Shown: piece by piece, positions 24,379 through 33,157 of the stretch
Numbering within the stretch: position 1 is the stretch's first letter
How the letters are laid out: each line of letters begins with the position of its first letter
Assembly: GCA_903906425.1 (NCBI GenBank)
Contig: CAIVKH010000109.1
Location: 1-62,522 of the forward strand
DNA: 62,522 nt
DNA from: an uncultured bacterium
GTDB lineage: Bacteria > Verrucomicrobiota > Kiritimatiellia > CAIVKH01
Reading direction: 5' to 3'
Program-made: the position numbers and the translations under genes
Notes under the pieces: generated by a model
Database searches by the model: none
What the model was told of the DNA's origin: nothing
Seen by the model: the letters and a program-made list of their open reading frames with translations, nothing else

Positions 24379-24407
24379 TGGACACGTTGTGTGTTCTTTC
24401 CTATAGT
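24379..24407 (+). promoter_or_regulatory. Sigma70-type promoter for the universal stress gene
   Basis: TGGACA (24379-24384), a 17-bp gap and TATAGT (24402-24407), which is close to the housekeeping consensus. It starts 60 bp upstream of the UspA ATG. Confidence 0.65.
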
Positions 24408-24438
24408 TCAGGCGTGGAAGCACGACGCGGAGGAAAAC

Positions 24439-25281
24439 ATGATTAAGAGCATTCTGGTCTGCACTGATGGGTCCGCCTACAGCGACACGGCATGTGATTA
24501 TGCGCTGCATCTCGCGGGGAAAATCAGGGCGCACGTCGCGGGGCTTCATGTCCTCGATTCGCGCGTCCTCGAAGGCCCGCTCATGGCTGACATCTCCGGC
24601 TGGCTCGGCGCTTCGCCCTATGCCGACCAGCTTCAGCAATTCCGCGAGATGCTCGAAAACAAAGGCACCGCCATCGCCGAGGCCCTCGAAAAGAAGGCAG
24701 CCGATGCAGGACTCACCGTCGAGTGCACCGTCAAGATGGGACACCCTGCGCGCGTCATTCTGGACGCGGAAGTGAATGCAGAACTCGTCGTGATCGGCCA
24801 TCGCGGCGAACACGCCGAGTTTGCCGGCGATGCCGCCGGCAGCATCGCCGATCGCGTCGTGCGGCACTCCGACAAACCGTGCCTGCTTACGCCAAAAGAT
24901 TTCAAGCCGGTCAACAAAATCCTCGTGGCCTATGACGGCAGCAGCCTCGCGAGCAAGGCGCTTCACGAAGGCATTGAACTGGCCATGGCCGCGCGCGTCC
25001 CGCTCGTCGTCCTTTCCGTCTCGGAACATCACGATCTGGACGCGGCACAGGAATATGCGCAGGCCGCCATGCGCCTTGTCCGCGCTCATGAATGCGCCGC
25101 CGCGCCGATGGTCGCCAAGGGATTCGCCGGCGCGATCATCCTCAAGATCGCCGAGGAAATCGCCGCAGATCTGGTCGTTGTCGGCGCGTTCGGCCACACG
25201 CGCATGAGAGAGCTGATCCTCGGCAGCACTTCGTCATATCTCGTATCGCGAAGCAACAAGCCGGTGATGCTCGTGCGGTGA
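24439..25281 (+). CDS. Universal stress protein, two UspA domains
   Basis: A 280-residue cytoplasmic protein with two tandem Usp domains (about 1-150 and 155-280). Each ends in the ATP-binding loop: GHRGEHAEF then GDAAGS in domain 1, and GAFGHTRMRELILGS (G-2x-G-9x-G-S) in domain 2. Such proteins bind ATP or AMP and respond to stress. The start at 24439 has GGAGG eight bases upstream. It is followed after one base by the DUF3431 gene in the same direction. Confidence 0.95.
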   Translation: MIKSILVCTDGSAYSDTACDYALHLAGKIRAHVAGLHVLDSRVLEGPLMADISGWLGASPYADQLQQFREMLENKGTAIAEALEKKAADAGLTVECTVKMGHPARVILDAEVNAELVVIGHRGEHAEFAGDAAGSIADRVVRHSDKPCLLTPKDFKPVNKILVAYDGSSLASKALHEGIELAMAARVPLVVLSVSEHHDLDAAQEYAQAAMRLVRAHECAAAPMVAKGFAGAIILKIAEEIAADLVVVGAFGHTRMRELILGSTSSYLVSRSNKPVMLVR

Positions 25282-25282
25282 A

Positions 25283-25960
25283 ATGAACCTTGAACTCGTC
25301 GTCGCCCGACACCGCGAAAATCTGAACTGGCTCCGCCGCGTGCCAAAAAAATTCCGGGTGACGATTTACGACAAGGGCGGTCACCACGACGCGAAACATC
25401 CGCTGCCAAATGTCGGCCGCGAGGCTCACACCTATCTTCACCACATCGTCACTCGCTACGATGACCTCGCCGAATTGACCGTCTTCGCGCAGGGAAAACC
25501 ATTCGACCACGTCTCAACTTTTCACGCCATTCTTCGTGAACTGGCCGCTGGAAACGGACTGCCGGCAACGCACGCCCATTTTCGCTGGCTCGGCTTCATC
25601 ATTGACTGGGACGACGCCACCGGCTCGCACCTGTTTCAGAACTGGAGCAAGAACACCGAAAAGATTCCTCTGCGAATGGATGAATTTTCCCGAACGCTCT
25701 GGCACAAGCCCGCGCTAAAGAAAATTGTTTTCTACCCCGGCGCAAATTTCATCGCATCACGCGAATTGATCCGGCAACAGCCACGAAAATTCTACGAACG
25801 CACACTCGAAATTGCGGCGGATTTTCCTGATGCCGCGCACTGTTTTGAACGCTGCTGGGATCGCGTGTTCGGCGTCGAAGGAATTCCCGAAGAATTTCGC
25901 GGCCGGCCGCTGCCGGTTTATCTCAAGCCGATCCGACGCCTGCTCGACACGGCATCGTGA
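25283..25960 (+). CDS. DUF3431 domain protein
   Basis: 225 residues beginning LELVVARHRENLNWLRRVP, the conserved start of DUF3431. NVGREAHTYLHHIVTRYDDL and TVFAQGKPFDH in the middle, and KKIVFYPGANFIASRELI near the end are typical of the family. Such proteins resemble glycosyltransferases or hydrolases in fold, but no reaction is established. It begins one base after the uspA stop and is probably co-transcribed. Its end faces the convergent large gene with a gap of 10 bp. Confidence 0.87.
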   Translation: MNLELVVARHRENLNWLRRVPKKFRVTIYDKGGHHDAKHPLPNVGREAHTYLHHIVTRYDDLAELTVFAQGKPFDHVSTFHAILRELAAGNGLPATHAHFRWLGFIIDWDDATGSHLFQNWSKNTEKIPLRMDEFSRTLWHKPALKKIVFYPGANFIASRELIRQQPRKFYERTLEIAADFPDAAHCFERCWDRVFGVEGIPEEFRGRPLPVYLKPIRRLLDTAS

Positions 25961-25970
25961 CGCGGCGCGT

Positions 25971-27704
25971 CTATTGGGAATACGAGAGATTCTTTGATGA
26001 CGGCCATCGGACTGTTTTGTCGCCAAGCGCAATGGTCGCGAAATCGGGCGTGATTTCGACGCGGACGCTTGCCGCGCCGTGGCGCGATTTCAAAATGTTC
26101 GCGAGGCAGATTGCCTTTTCAGCTCCATCGCCGCGGCCGTAATTCCAAACTTCGTCGGGTTGCGCGAGCCGCGAACCATCATAAATGGATTCGCCCGGCA
26201 TCGCCTCCAGTTTCGAGATGACGGCAGCATCGTCCAAGTCCTTTGCGCCGCCAATCGAGACGGGATTGCGCTCGAACGCGGCTTTGAGAAACGGCTGCCA
26301 ATCCGTTCGTGATAAGTCGCGGAGGGCGTAAAAAGCGAGATCGGCAACGGTGTGGCGCGCCCGGATCGATTCAAGATACGAAACAATTTCTTCGCGCGAC
26401 AGGCCCGGCTTGATTTCGATTTTGCCGGCGGGCTGGAAATTTTTCGTCGCGTTCTGATCAGGAAACCGTGGTTCGAGATGAACGAATCTCGTGAGCTTGC
26501 TCAGCACATCGCCAGCTTTGTTGCATTTGCATTCGAGCGCCTGCGCAAGCCGTGCGACCTGGTCGGGCTTCGTGATGTCCACCGCGCCGCCTTTGAAAAA
26601 ATCGTCGAATTTGTTCAGCAGCATCCGGCCTTCCATTTGTGCGGGAAAGAATTCGTCCTCGTCAATTTCGTTGAGGAGTTGATTGCGCGTGGCGTCGCTG
26701 ACTTTGTGCGGGCTGCTGTGTTCGTAGGCATAGACGCGTTCGGCCGGGATGTAGCGCGCGTTGCCGTGGAAGTCGTGGCGGATTTGAAAACATTTCTGGA
26801 GCTGGCTTTCGTCGCGCAGGAAATTCGCAAGGATTGACGCGGTGATTTCGGTGGTCAGAAAACCTCGCAGCGTTTTTTTGAAGTGCTCGTAATCCTTCGG
26901 TTCGATGGTCGCTTCGGGATAAATGCAATGAACGAAGCCGGTGTTGTTCGCGACAATCGTCACCTGCTCGTTGCGCAGCGCGCGCTGGGCCTTGGCCGCC
27001 TGCTCGGTTCCGTTGAACCACATATTTTGAGTCACGATGCGCCGGTTGTTCGTGAGGATTCCGTCCTTGGCCGTGATGAAATTCTGCGAGTGCAGCGGCG
27101 TCGCCATCAGGAAAATATCTTCGAGCGGAATTCCGCAGACGACGAACATCGCCGCGGCGTAGAGCGTCGAAAGCGAAACGCACTCGCCCGCGCCGCGGTC
27201 GAAGCCGGGCCGGAAGCGGAACGCCTCCATCGCCTCGACGGTCTCGGTTTTCCAGTACGGGATCGTGTCGGTCGTGTATTTGTCCAGGCCGAAATGTTTC
27301 CGGATGTCCTGGCTGAAATAATATTTGTCGCCCTCGTAGCCGAAAAGCGCGTTGCTTTTCCCGATGGTCGCCTCGTCCATCCACGGCGCGAACCGCGCGA
27401 TCTCGCGCTGCTTCGTCGTCAGCCCCCACGTGTCCAGGTCGAGGTTGAATTCAAAATGATCAATGATGAACTGTTTGAGCCGCAACACGCGCCGGTACGG
27501 CTTGAGTTTTTCGATGCCCGCGAACCATTCCTTCTCGCGCCATGCCCAGATCCGCGGCGACATGATGTTCGCCAGCACGAGCGAATACATGATTTCCGGA
27601 AACACGAAAATTTCCATATCGGACAGCGTGACCGCCGCCGAATATTTTTCGAGCTGGTCCGCCGGAACGGTTCTGCGATTTTCCTCAACGGTCTGCGTCA
27701 TCAT
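25971..27704 (-). CDS. Uncharacterised 577-residue protein with transglutaminase-like core
   Basis: Start MMTQTVEENRRTVP at 27704. Residues about 20-200 are helical and charged. Around 180-235 is GAGECVSLSTLYAAAMFVVCGIPLE, followed by MATPLHSQNFI: a Cys at the head of a helix and a downstream His are the layout of transglutaminase-like cysteine proteases, but the third (Asp) residue could not be identified. Later segments (HDFHGNARYIPAERVYAYEHSS and a C-terminal LSREEIVSYLESIRARHTVADL) are unknown. The frame upstream to 27788 contains palindrome cluster I and is rejected. No signal peptide, so it acts in the cytoplasm. Confidence 0.78.
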   Translation of the reverse strand: MMTQTVEENRRTVPADQLEKYSAAVTLSDMEIFVFPEIMYSLVLANIMSPRIWAWREKEWFAGIEKLKPYRRVLRLKQFIIDHFEFNLDLDTWGLTTKQREIARFAPWMDEATIGKSNALFGYEGDKYYFSQDIRKHFGLDKYTTDTIPYWKTETVEAMEAFRFRPGFDRGAGECVSLSTLYAAAMFVVCGIPLEDIFLMATPLHSQNFITAKDGILTNNRRIVTQNMWFNGTEQAAKAQRALRNEQVTIVANNTGFVHCIYPEATIEPKDYEHFKKTLRGFLTTEITASILANFLRDESQLQKCFQIRHDFHGNARYIPAERVYAYEHSSPHKVSDATRNQLLNEIDEDEFFPAQMEGRMLLNKFDDFFKGGAVDITKPDQVARLAQALECKCNKAGDVLSKLTRFVHLEPRFPDQNATKNFQPAGKIEIKPGLSREEIVSYLESIRARHTVADLAFYALRDLSRTDWQPFLKAAFERNPVSIGGAKDLDDAAVISKLEAMPGESIYDGSRLAQPDEVWNYGRGDGAEKAICLANILKSRHGAASVRVEITPDFATIALGDKTVRWPSSKNLSYSQ

Positions 27705-27750
27705 GGCGCGAAGCATACGCGCGGCCCCGGAATTCGCAATGCGCCAAAAC

Positions 27751-27797
27751 TTCCAATGATTGGGAAAATCCGGCTGCGCAACTTCCAATCATTGGCA
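27751..27797. repeat. Palindrome cluster I (2 copies, 32-bp step)
   Basis: Copies at 27751 and 27783, each with one change near the right end. They sit between divergent genes, upstream of both starts. Confidence 0.94.
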
Positions 27798-27870
27798 AAA
27801 AGGCAAATGCGGCCAATCGTTATCAGTTGTTGAAATGGGCGGCGGCCTTCTCTACGTTCTGCGCCTTCAA

Positions 27871-29562
27871 ATGGAATCACCTGAAAAATCTGCCGAAGAT
27901 GCCGCCGCGCCGACACCCACTTCGAACGGTCAGGGAGGCGGTATTCAAGATCTGGTGCTGAGCCTCAACTTCGTTCCGAACTGGGCGAAGCAATCGTCCG
28001 CGGAAAATCCCTACGCCGATGCGCGTGGCGAATCCCGCCGCGAAGAATCCCCGCGCGGCGAGCGCCGCGATGGCGGACCGCGCGGCAAAAAAGAATTTCG
28101 AGGCCCGGGCGGTGGCCGCGGCCCCCGCAGCGGTGGCGGCGGCGGCGGACGCCGCGATGAACGACGTGGCCCCGGACCCGGCCCCGGCGCTGGTTCCGCA
28201 CCGCAGGGCGACCGCGGCCCGCGACGTTTCGAAGGCGACAGGCGCGACCAGCGCGGACGCGGCGGCCCGCGACGCGATCAGGATTTTGCGCCGCGCCTCC
28301 CCATCAATGTTTCGCTCGTGCCGGAAAAAAATCATCTCGGCGTCGTCGTGAAGGAAATTCACGACAAGCGACGCGCGTATCCGCTGGGAATGCTCGCCGG
28401 ACTCTTTCTGCAAAAGCCGGAGAATTTCGTAATCAAATTCGAAATTCAAAGTTCCCGGGACCGCCAGTCCGAATTGAAACTTTGGCAAAACACAAAAACC
28501 GGAATGGTTTTCCTGAGCCGCGAAACCGCGCAGAGCTACGCCATCGGCCACGACCTCGGAGAATTTTTCGAACGGCAGGATATTCCGGTCGAGCCGCCGA
28601 AAGGCAATTTCGTCTGCGTGGGCCGCTGCACGCTCAGCGGCGAATTGCTCGGCCCGCCGAATTTCCACGGCTACCAGGAAAAATTGATGGAGCTGTACCG
28701 CACGCGATTTTCCGGAATGCCGCTCGACGTTTATCGCAGCAAGGTGGAAATGGTCCGCGATCCGGCGATGGTCGAACAGTGGAAAGAGCAGTCCAAGTCC
28801 GTCAGCCGCTATCGCGAAAAAACGGAACCGCCCGGCGAGGCGAAACTGAAACGCTCCGAAGCGGAATTCAAGTTCCTCAATAAATACGCGAAAGACCTGT
28901 TCAAGCAGGGTCAACGATTTCTGATGTCCGGCGCGCGCGCCGTTGACCTGCCCGATCCCGATCTGCGCCGACAAGTCCGCGACGCGTGGACCCGCGAGAA
29001 CCGCTATCCGATGACGCTGCTCTTCGCACTGCGCGCCGCGTTCAAGCACATGCGGCTCGAACTTTTCAAGGTCGGCAATGAAACTTTCGCGACCGCCATC
29101 GCTCCGAAGCCAATGGATGCGACATATACCGTTGAGAACATTCACACGATGATCGAGTTGCTGCGCGAACATCCCGGATGGACACGCAAAGAACTTGTTG
29201 AACACATGCAGCCCGGTCTTTTGCCCGAATCGCCGGAAGCCCTCGAACTTCTCAATCCGCTGCGCTGGCTCATTGACAAGGGCCACGTTATCGAATTTTT
29301 CAACGGCACGCTCTCGCTGCCCGCGACACCACCGCCCAGACCGCAGCACGCCGAAAAAGTCGCGGAGCAGCCTGCGCCTGCCGCCGTCGTCCAAGAGGTG
29401 CAGCAGCCCGAACCAGCGCCTGAAAATCCTGCGGCACCTGAAGGCTTGCCGTCGCCAGCCGCGGAACCTGTGATTGAAGAAACTGTAGTTCCCCAAGAGC
29501 CGGCACCCTCCGCAGAAAATCCTGCCCCGGATGCGCCACCGCCTGCCGAATCGGCGCAGTAA
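27871..29562 (+). CDS. Uncharacterised Gly/Arg-rich protein, probably RNA-binding
   Basis: 563 residues. Residues about 45-150 are a disordered RGG-like region (for example GGRGPRSGGGGGGRRDERRG). A conserved-looking core follows from about 155: LPINVSLVPEKNHLGVVVKE, then KFEIQSSRDRQSELKLWQN, KGNFVCVGRCTLSGELLGPP and a helical block about 330-470 (FKFLNKYAKDLFKQGQRFLM). The C-terminus is a Pro/Ala/Glu tail. RGG segments often bind RNA, and a Cys-containing loop (CVGRC) may bind zinc. The family is unnamed to me, though I believe similar proteins occur in verrucomicrobial genomes. The ATG at 27871 was chosen over 27760, where the reading includes palindrome cluster I. Confidence 0.75.
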   Translation: MESPEKSAEDAAAPTPTSNGQGGGIQDLVLSLNFVPNWAKQSSAENPYADARGESRREESPRGERRDGGPRGKKEFRGPGGGRGPRSGGGGGGRRDERRGPGPGPGAGSAPQGDRGPRRFEGDRRDQRGRGGPRRDQDFAPRLPINVSLVPEKNHLGVVVKEIHDKRRAYPLGMLAGLFLQKPENFVIKFEIQSSRDRQSELKLWQNTKTGMVFLSRETAQSYAIGHDLGEFFERQDIPVEPPKGNFVCVGRCTLSGELLGPPNFHGYQEKLMELYRTRFSGMPLDVYRSKVEMVRDPAMVEQWKEQSKSVSRYREKTEPPGEAKLKRSEAEFKFLNKYAKDLFKQGQRFLMSGARAVDLPDPDLRRQVRDAWTRENRYPMTLLFALRAAFKHMRLELFKVGNETFATAIAPKPMDATYTVENIHTMIELLREHPGWTRKELVEHMQPGLLPESPEALELLNPLRWLIDKGHVIEFFNGTLSLPATPPPRPQHAEKVAEQPAPAAVVQEVQQPEPAPENPAAPEGLPSPAAEPVIEETVVPQEPAPSAENPAPDAPPPAESAQ

Positions 29563-29738
29563 TATTTGCCGGCCACATTTTTCACTCGCAGCCATTCCTC
29601 CGGACTTGGTGATTCACCGTCTCCGTTGCTTTCAGCTGCCATGGTCGTTTCCGGCAGGCAGAGAGCCGGATGATGTCGCCACGCCGATAAATCAACCGGC
29701 GTCTTGACTCCAACGGGCCACTTCACGATTCTACTGTC

Positions 29739-30581
29739 ATGAGCAAAACTTCCGAACAACTGCTGAAGAATGAACCGGTCATTCTCACCATCGCCGGCTC
29801 CGACAGCAGCGGTGGGGCCGGCATTCAGGCCGACCTCAAGACATTCGCCGCACTTGGCGCTTATGGCACGACGGCCGTCACCTGCATCACCGCGCAGAAT
29901 CCGCGCACTCTTCATGGAATGCAGCCAGTTGACGCGCCCCTGATCGCGCAGCAAATCCGCGCCGTTTGCGAGGCATATCCGATCGCCGCCGTCAAAACCG
30001 GAATGCTTTACTCGACCGAAATCATCCGCACCGTCGCCCAGGAAATCATTGCCCAGGGCCTGGCCGTCGTCGTCGTTGATCCGGTCATGGTTGCCAGTTC
30101 CGGTGCGCGGTTGCTGCAATCCGACGCCGTCGAAGCGCTGTGCCGCGAATTGTTGCCCATTGCCCGCGTCATCACCCCGAACCTTCACGAATGCGAAATC
30201 CTGTGCGGCCGGACCATTTCATCCGTTGAGGAGTTGCGCGAGGCCGCCCGCGACATCTGTGAAAAATTTGACGTCGCCTGCGTCGCCAAGGGCGGACACC
30301 TCGGCAACGATGACGAAAATGTGATCGATGTCCTTTTCGATGAAGGAGAGGAATTTCTTTTCAAGGGCAAACGGATTCTCGCCGCAGAATCTCATGGCGC
30401 GGGTTGTGCGTTTTCCGCGGCGCTGACTGCTTTTCTGGGCAAAGGACTTTTCTTGAGTGAAGCCGTCCAGCGCGCCAAGCACTATGTCAGTCACGCCATG
30501 CGCCACAGCGTCGAAATCGGCCACCATCGGCCGCTGAAATTCAACTGGACCGCCGAACATGGCGGAGACTCGGTCAACTGA
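29739..30581 (+). CDS. thiD: Hydroxymethylpyrimidine/phosphomethylpyrimidine kinase
   Basis: 280 residues. ThiD phosphorylates HMP to HMP-P and then HMP-PP for thiamin synthesis in the cytoplasm. The N-terminus has TIAGSDSSGGAGIQADLKTF, the ribokinase-family motif with the pyrimidine-binding region; VVVDPVMVASSGARLL and VITPNLHECEILCG follow, and the anion-hole/catalytic motif is ESHGAGCAFSAAL with Cys. The usual length matches. The next gene, comEC, overlaps its 3' end by 23 bp. No other thi genes are visible, so it may be a stand-alone salvage gene. Confidence 0.97.
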   Translation: MSKTSEQLLKNEPVILTIAGSDSSGGAGIQADLKTFAALGAYGTTAVTCITAQNPRTLHGMQPVDAPLIAQQIRAVCEAYPIAAVKTGMLYSTEIIRTVAQEIIAQGLAVVVVDPVMVASSGARLLQSDAVEALCRELLPIARVITPNLHECEILCGRTISSVEELREAARDICEKFDVACVAKGGHLGNDDENVIDVLFDEGEEFLFKGKRILAAESHGAGCAFSAALTAFLGKGLFLSEAVQRAKHYVSHAMRHSVEIGHHRPLKFNWTAEHGGDSVN

Positions 30582-33036
30582 TCCAAATGCTGTAATCGGG
30601 CAGGAGGACCACGCGCGACGGCGGCCACTTGCCGGTCTCTGTGCCAGCGCCATCGTCGGCTGGCTCGCAGGATTTCAATTTTCATCCGTGCTGCCGCCGT
30701 TGGCGTTGATGGCTGCGGCCGCGCTGCTGGCGGCTCTGGCATTCTTCCTGTCTCGGAAAGACTGGACGGATTTTGCCCTGCATTCAGCCGCGGCGCTGGT
30801 TGCCGCCTCGCACGCGATCATAACAATTAATCCGCCGGCACCGGACTGGCTGCCGCACTTGCTCGAACGCCCTGTCTCGTCGGTTGATCTCATCGGCGTC
30901 ATTGATGATGACCCTCAACTGCGCGACGGAACCATGTGGGTGTTCCCGGTCGCAATCGAAGGCGTGCAGCAGACGGTCGATTGGCACCGCGCCAGCGGAA
31001 TCGTCGAGGTCCGTCTGAAGGTGGCGACGAATGCCGCTCCGCAGTCCTTTGCCTACGGGCAGCGCTGGCATTTCTTCGGGCTGATCTCAGCGCGTCCATC
31101 GCGCGGGAATTCGCCGCCCCTCACAATGCGTGCGCGGCCGGCAAGCTCGCAATTTCTCGGCAGCGGTCCGCATTCGAAATTCTACGCGTGGTGTCTGGCG
31201 CGCCGGAAAACAGCGTCGGCCATCCTCGGCCTCGGCTTGCGCGAAAAAGATTTTCCGCAGGAACTCGCGATGATGCGCGCGCTGATCCTGGGCGAGCGCA
31301 CCGACATTGACCCCGGCGTCTTGCGCGCGTTTCAACGAACCGGCACGCTGCATATCGTGGCTATCAGCGGCAGCCACGTCGCGGTTTTCTTTGCGCTGAT
31401 CACCGCCATTCTGCGCGCCTTCGGGTTCTCGCGCATGTCATGGGCGCTCTTCGCAGCTCCGGTCCTGATTGTGTACACGACGCTTGCCGGCCTGCCATCG
31501 AGCGCGGTGCGTTCGTGCATCATGGCCATCGTGTTCATGTCAGCGCCGACGTTGCGCCGCAGGACCGACGGCGCGACGGCGCTTGCGCTCTCGGCGTTAT
31601 TGGTTCTGGCGGTCGCACCACGCGATCTGTTCGACCCGGGTTTCCTTCTGTCATTTTTTGCCGTCGGTGGGCTGATGCTCTTTTACCGGCCGATTTTTTT
31701 ATGGCTCACAAGCTGGCTGCCGGACCCGCCTCCTGTTGAAGTGGTTTCCCGATTTTCCAGGTTCCTTCGTTGGGGTTTCCGCGAAACCGCAGCGCTTTTC
31801 GCCGTCACGCTCGCTGCGTGGCTCGTTTCCGAACCGCTCATCGGAATGTTCTTCCATATTCGCTCGCCGGTCGCGCTGTTGGCCAACATCGCCGTCGTGC
31901 CGCTGGCATTCTTCATCCTGGTGAGCGGCTGCCTCGCGCTCGTGGCCGGCACATTCTGGCCGCTGGCTGCGGAAGTCTTCAACCACGCCGATCGCGTATT
32001 CGTGCGGACGATGCTCTGGATCGTGGAGAAATCATCCGCGCTTCCCGGCGCCTACCAGTTCGTAAAATCGCCCCCGCTGTACTGGGTTGTCGTCTTTTAT
32101 GCCCTGCTGCTTTTGCTTTTCTTTGCGCGCGGCAGGCTGCGCCGGCTGTCAGCGGCGCTCGCCGCCGTCCTGCTTGCGACCTGGTGCGGCGACTATTTTC
32201 TGAACTGCCGCGCATCGGCCGAGTGGCTTTCGCCATCCGAATCACCGGTCATGTTTCTCGATCTACCACGCGACCAGGACGTGCTGGTGAACACCGGCGA
32301 CGATTTCTGCGCCCCGCAGATCGTGCGGTTTCTTCACAGCCGCGGCGTGGATCATCTGCGTGCGCTCATACTGACGCGGCCGGTCGGCGAAGTGCTCGGC
32401 GGTGCCACGAACTTGCTCGCCGAAGTAGCCGCGGACGAGATATGGGTTTCGTCCTGGCGCGGGCGATCGAAAATTTCCGACGCATTTCTCGAAGACTGCA
32501 AGCGCAGAGGCATCGCCGTGCGTACGTTGCAGCGCGGCGATGGCGGAGCGCTGGCCGGTGGCGTGCGCTGGGAAATCCTGCATCCGCAGGCCGGCACGAA
32601 ATACCATTCCGCAGCGGGTGGCGGCCTCGTGCTGCGCTTCGCGCGCGGGCCTTCCGCAATTTTGTTTGCCGGCGGCGGCGGCGAGGAATGCGAACGCGAC
32701 GTGGTCACATCGCAGCGCGACGCCGGTGCCGATGTCCTGCTGGCTGGCGTCGAGGCGAAAAAATCTTGGGGGCCGGCGTTCCTTTTTGCCGTTCATCCGC
32801 GCTCGATCATCTTCCGTCCGCACTCCGGCCCCGGCGATGCCGAAGCCGCTCTGACCGTTTCTCCGCAGACGCTGCGCGCGGAGATTTCTCCGGTCCATCG
32901 CGACGAATATTGGCGGATGAATTTTCCCGGCGCCGATCTCTTCCAATCATTGGAAGCCATCGCGGCCGGAATTTCCAATCATTGGAAATCCCGAAACGAC
33001 GATTGGTGGCGCGGCGAGATTCTGCCGCTGGAGTGA
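30559..33036 (+). CDS. comEC: ComEC/Rec2 family DNA-uptake channel with degenerate MBL domain
   Basis: 825 residues. An N-terminal membrane and DUF4131-like region (about 15-180) is followed by the Competence channel domain (about 240-520), which includes HIVAISGSHVAVFFALI and a chain of helices. The C-terminal part (about 565-800) has the metallo-beta-lactamase fold, but the metal motif is missing: LILTRPVGEVLGG replaces the usual LTHxDxDHxGG. The last 40 residues read through palindrome cluster J (FQSLEAIAAGISNHWK). Nuclease activity therefore looks lost; channel function can remain. It overlaps thiD by 23 bp. Natural DNA uptake is the expected role, together with the type IV pilus operon at 40-54 kb. 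Confidence 0.92.
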   Translation: MAETRSTDPNAVIGQEDHARRRPLAGLCASAIVGWLAGFQFSSVLPPLALMAAAALLAALAFFLSRKDWTDFALHSAAALVAASHAIITINPPAPDWLPHLLERPVSSVDLIGVIDDDPQLRDGTMWVFPVAIEGVQQTVDWHRASGIVEVRLKVATNAAPQSFAYGQRWHFFGLISARPSRGNSPPLTMRARPASSQFLGSGPHSKFYAWCLARRKTASAILGLGLREKDFPQELAMMRALILGERTDIDPGVLRAFQRTGTLHIVAISGSHVAVFFALITAILRAFGFSRMSWALFAAPVLIVYTTLAGLPSSAVRSCIMAIVFMSAPTLRRRTDGATALALSALLVLAVAPRDLFDPGFLLSFFAVGGLMLFYRPIFLWLTSWLPDPPPVEVVSRFSRFLRWGFRETAALFAVTLAAWLVSEPLIGMFFHIRSPVALLANIAVVPLAFFILVSGCLALVAGTFWPLAAEVFNHADRVFVRTMLWIVEKSSALPGAYQFVKSPPLYWVVVFYALLLLLFFARGRLRRLSAALAAVLLATWCGDYFLNCRASAEWLSPSESPVMFLDLPRDQDVLVNTGDDFCAPQIVRFLHSRGVDHLRALILTRPVGEVLGGATNLLAEVAADEIWVSSWRGRSKISDAFLEDCKRRGIAVRTLQRGDGGALAGGVRWEILHPQAGTKYHSAAGGGLVLRFARGPSAILFAGGGGEECERDVVTSQRDAGADVLLAGVEAKKSWGPAFLFAVHPRSIIFRPHSGPGDAEAALTVSPQTLRAEISPVHRDEYWRMNFPGADLFQSLEAIAAGISNHWKSRNDDWWRGEILPLE
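32941..32987. repeat. Palindrome cluster J (2 copies) inside comEC
   Basis: Perfect copies at 32941 and 32973, 32 bp apart, translated as the last part of comEC; the stop codon follows 47 bp later. Confidence 0.98.
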
Positions 33037-33157
33037 CCTTGCGGCGCCGCACAGATGGCGCTCTTCGTTTTGTCTTTTTCAATTGCGACGCGGATGTCCG
33101 GCGCGCACACTGCCGCGCGAAATTTCGATTCACAACCATTGCGAGGAGACAACAGTC

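Noticed and set aside
29142-30188. 348-residue minus-strand ORF opposite the RGG gene and thiD
   Set aside because: Most of it is antisense to recognised genes; only the short ferredoxin-like stretch is mentioned as a weak finding.
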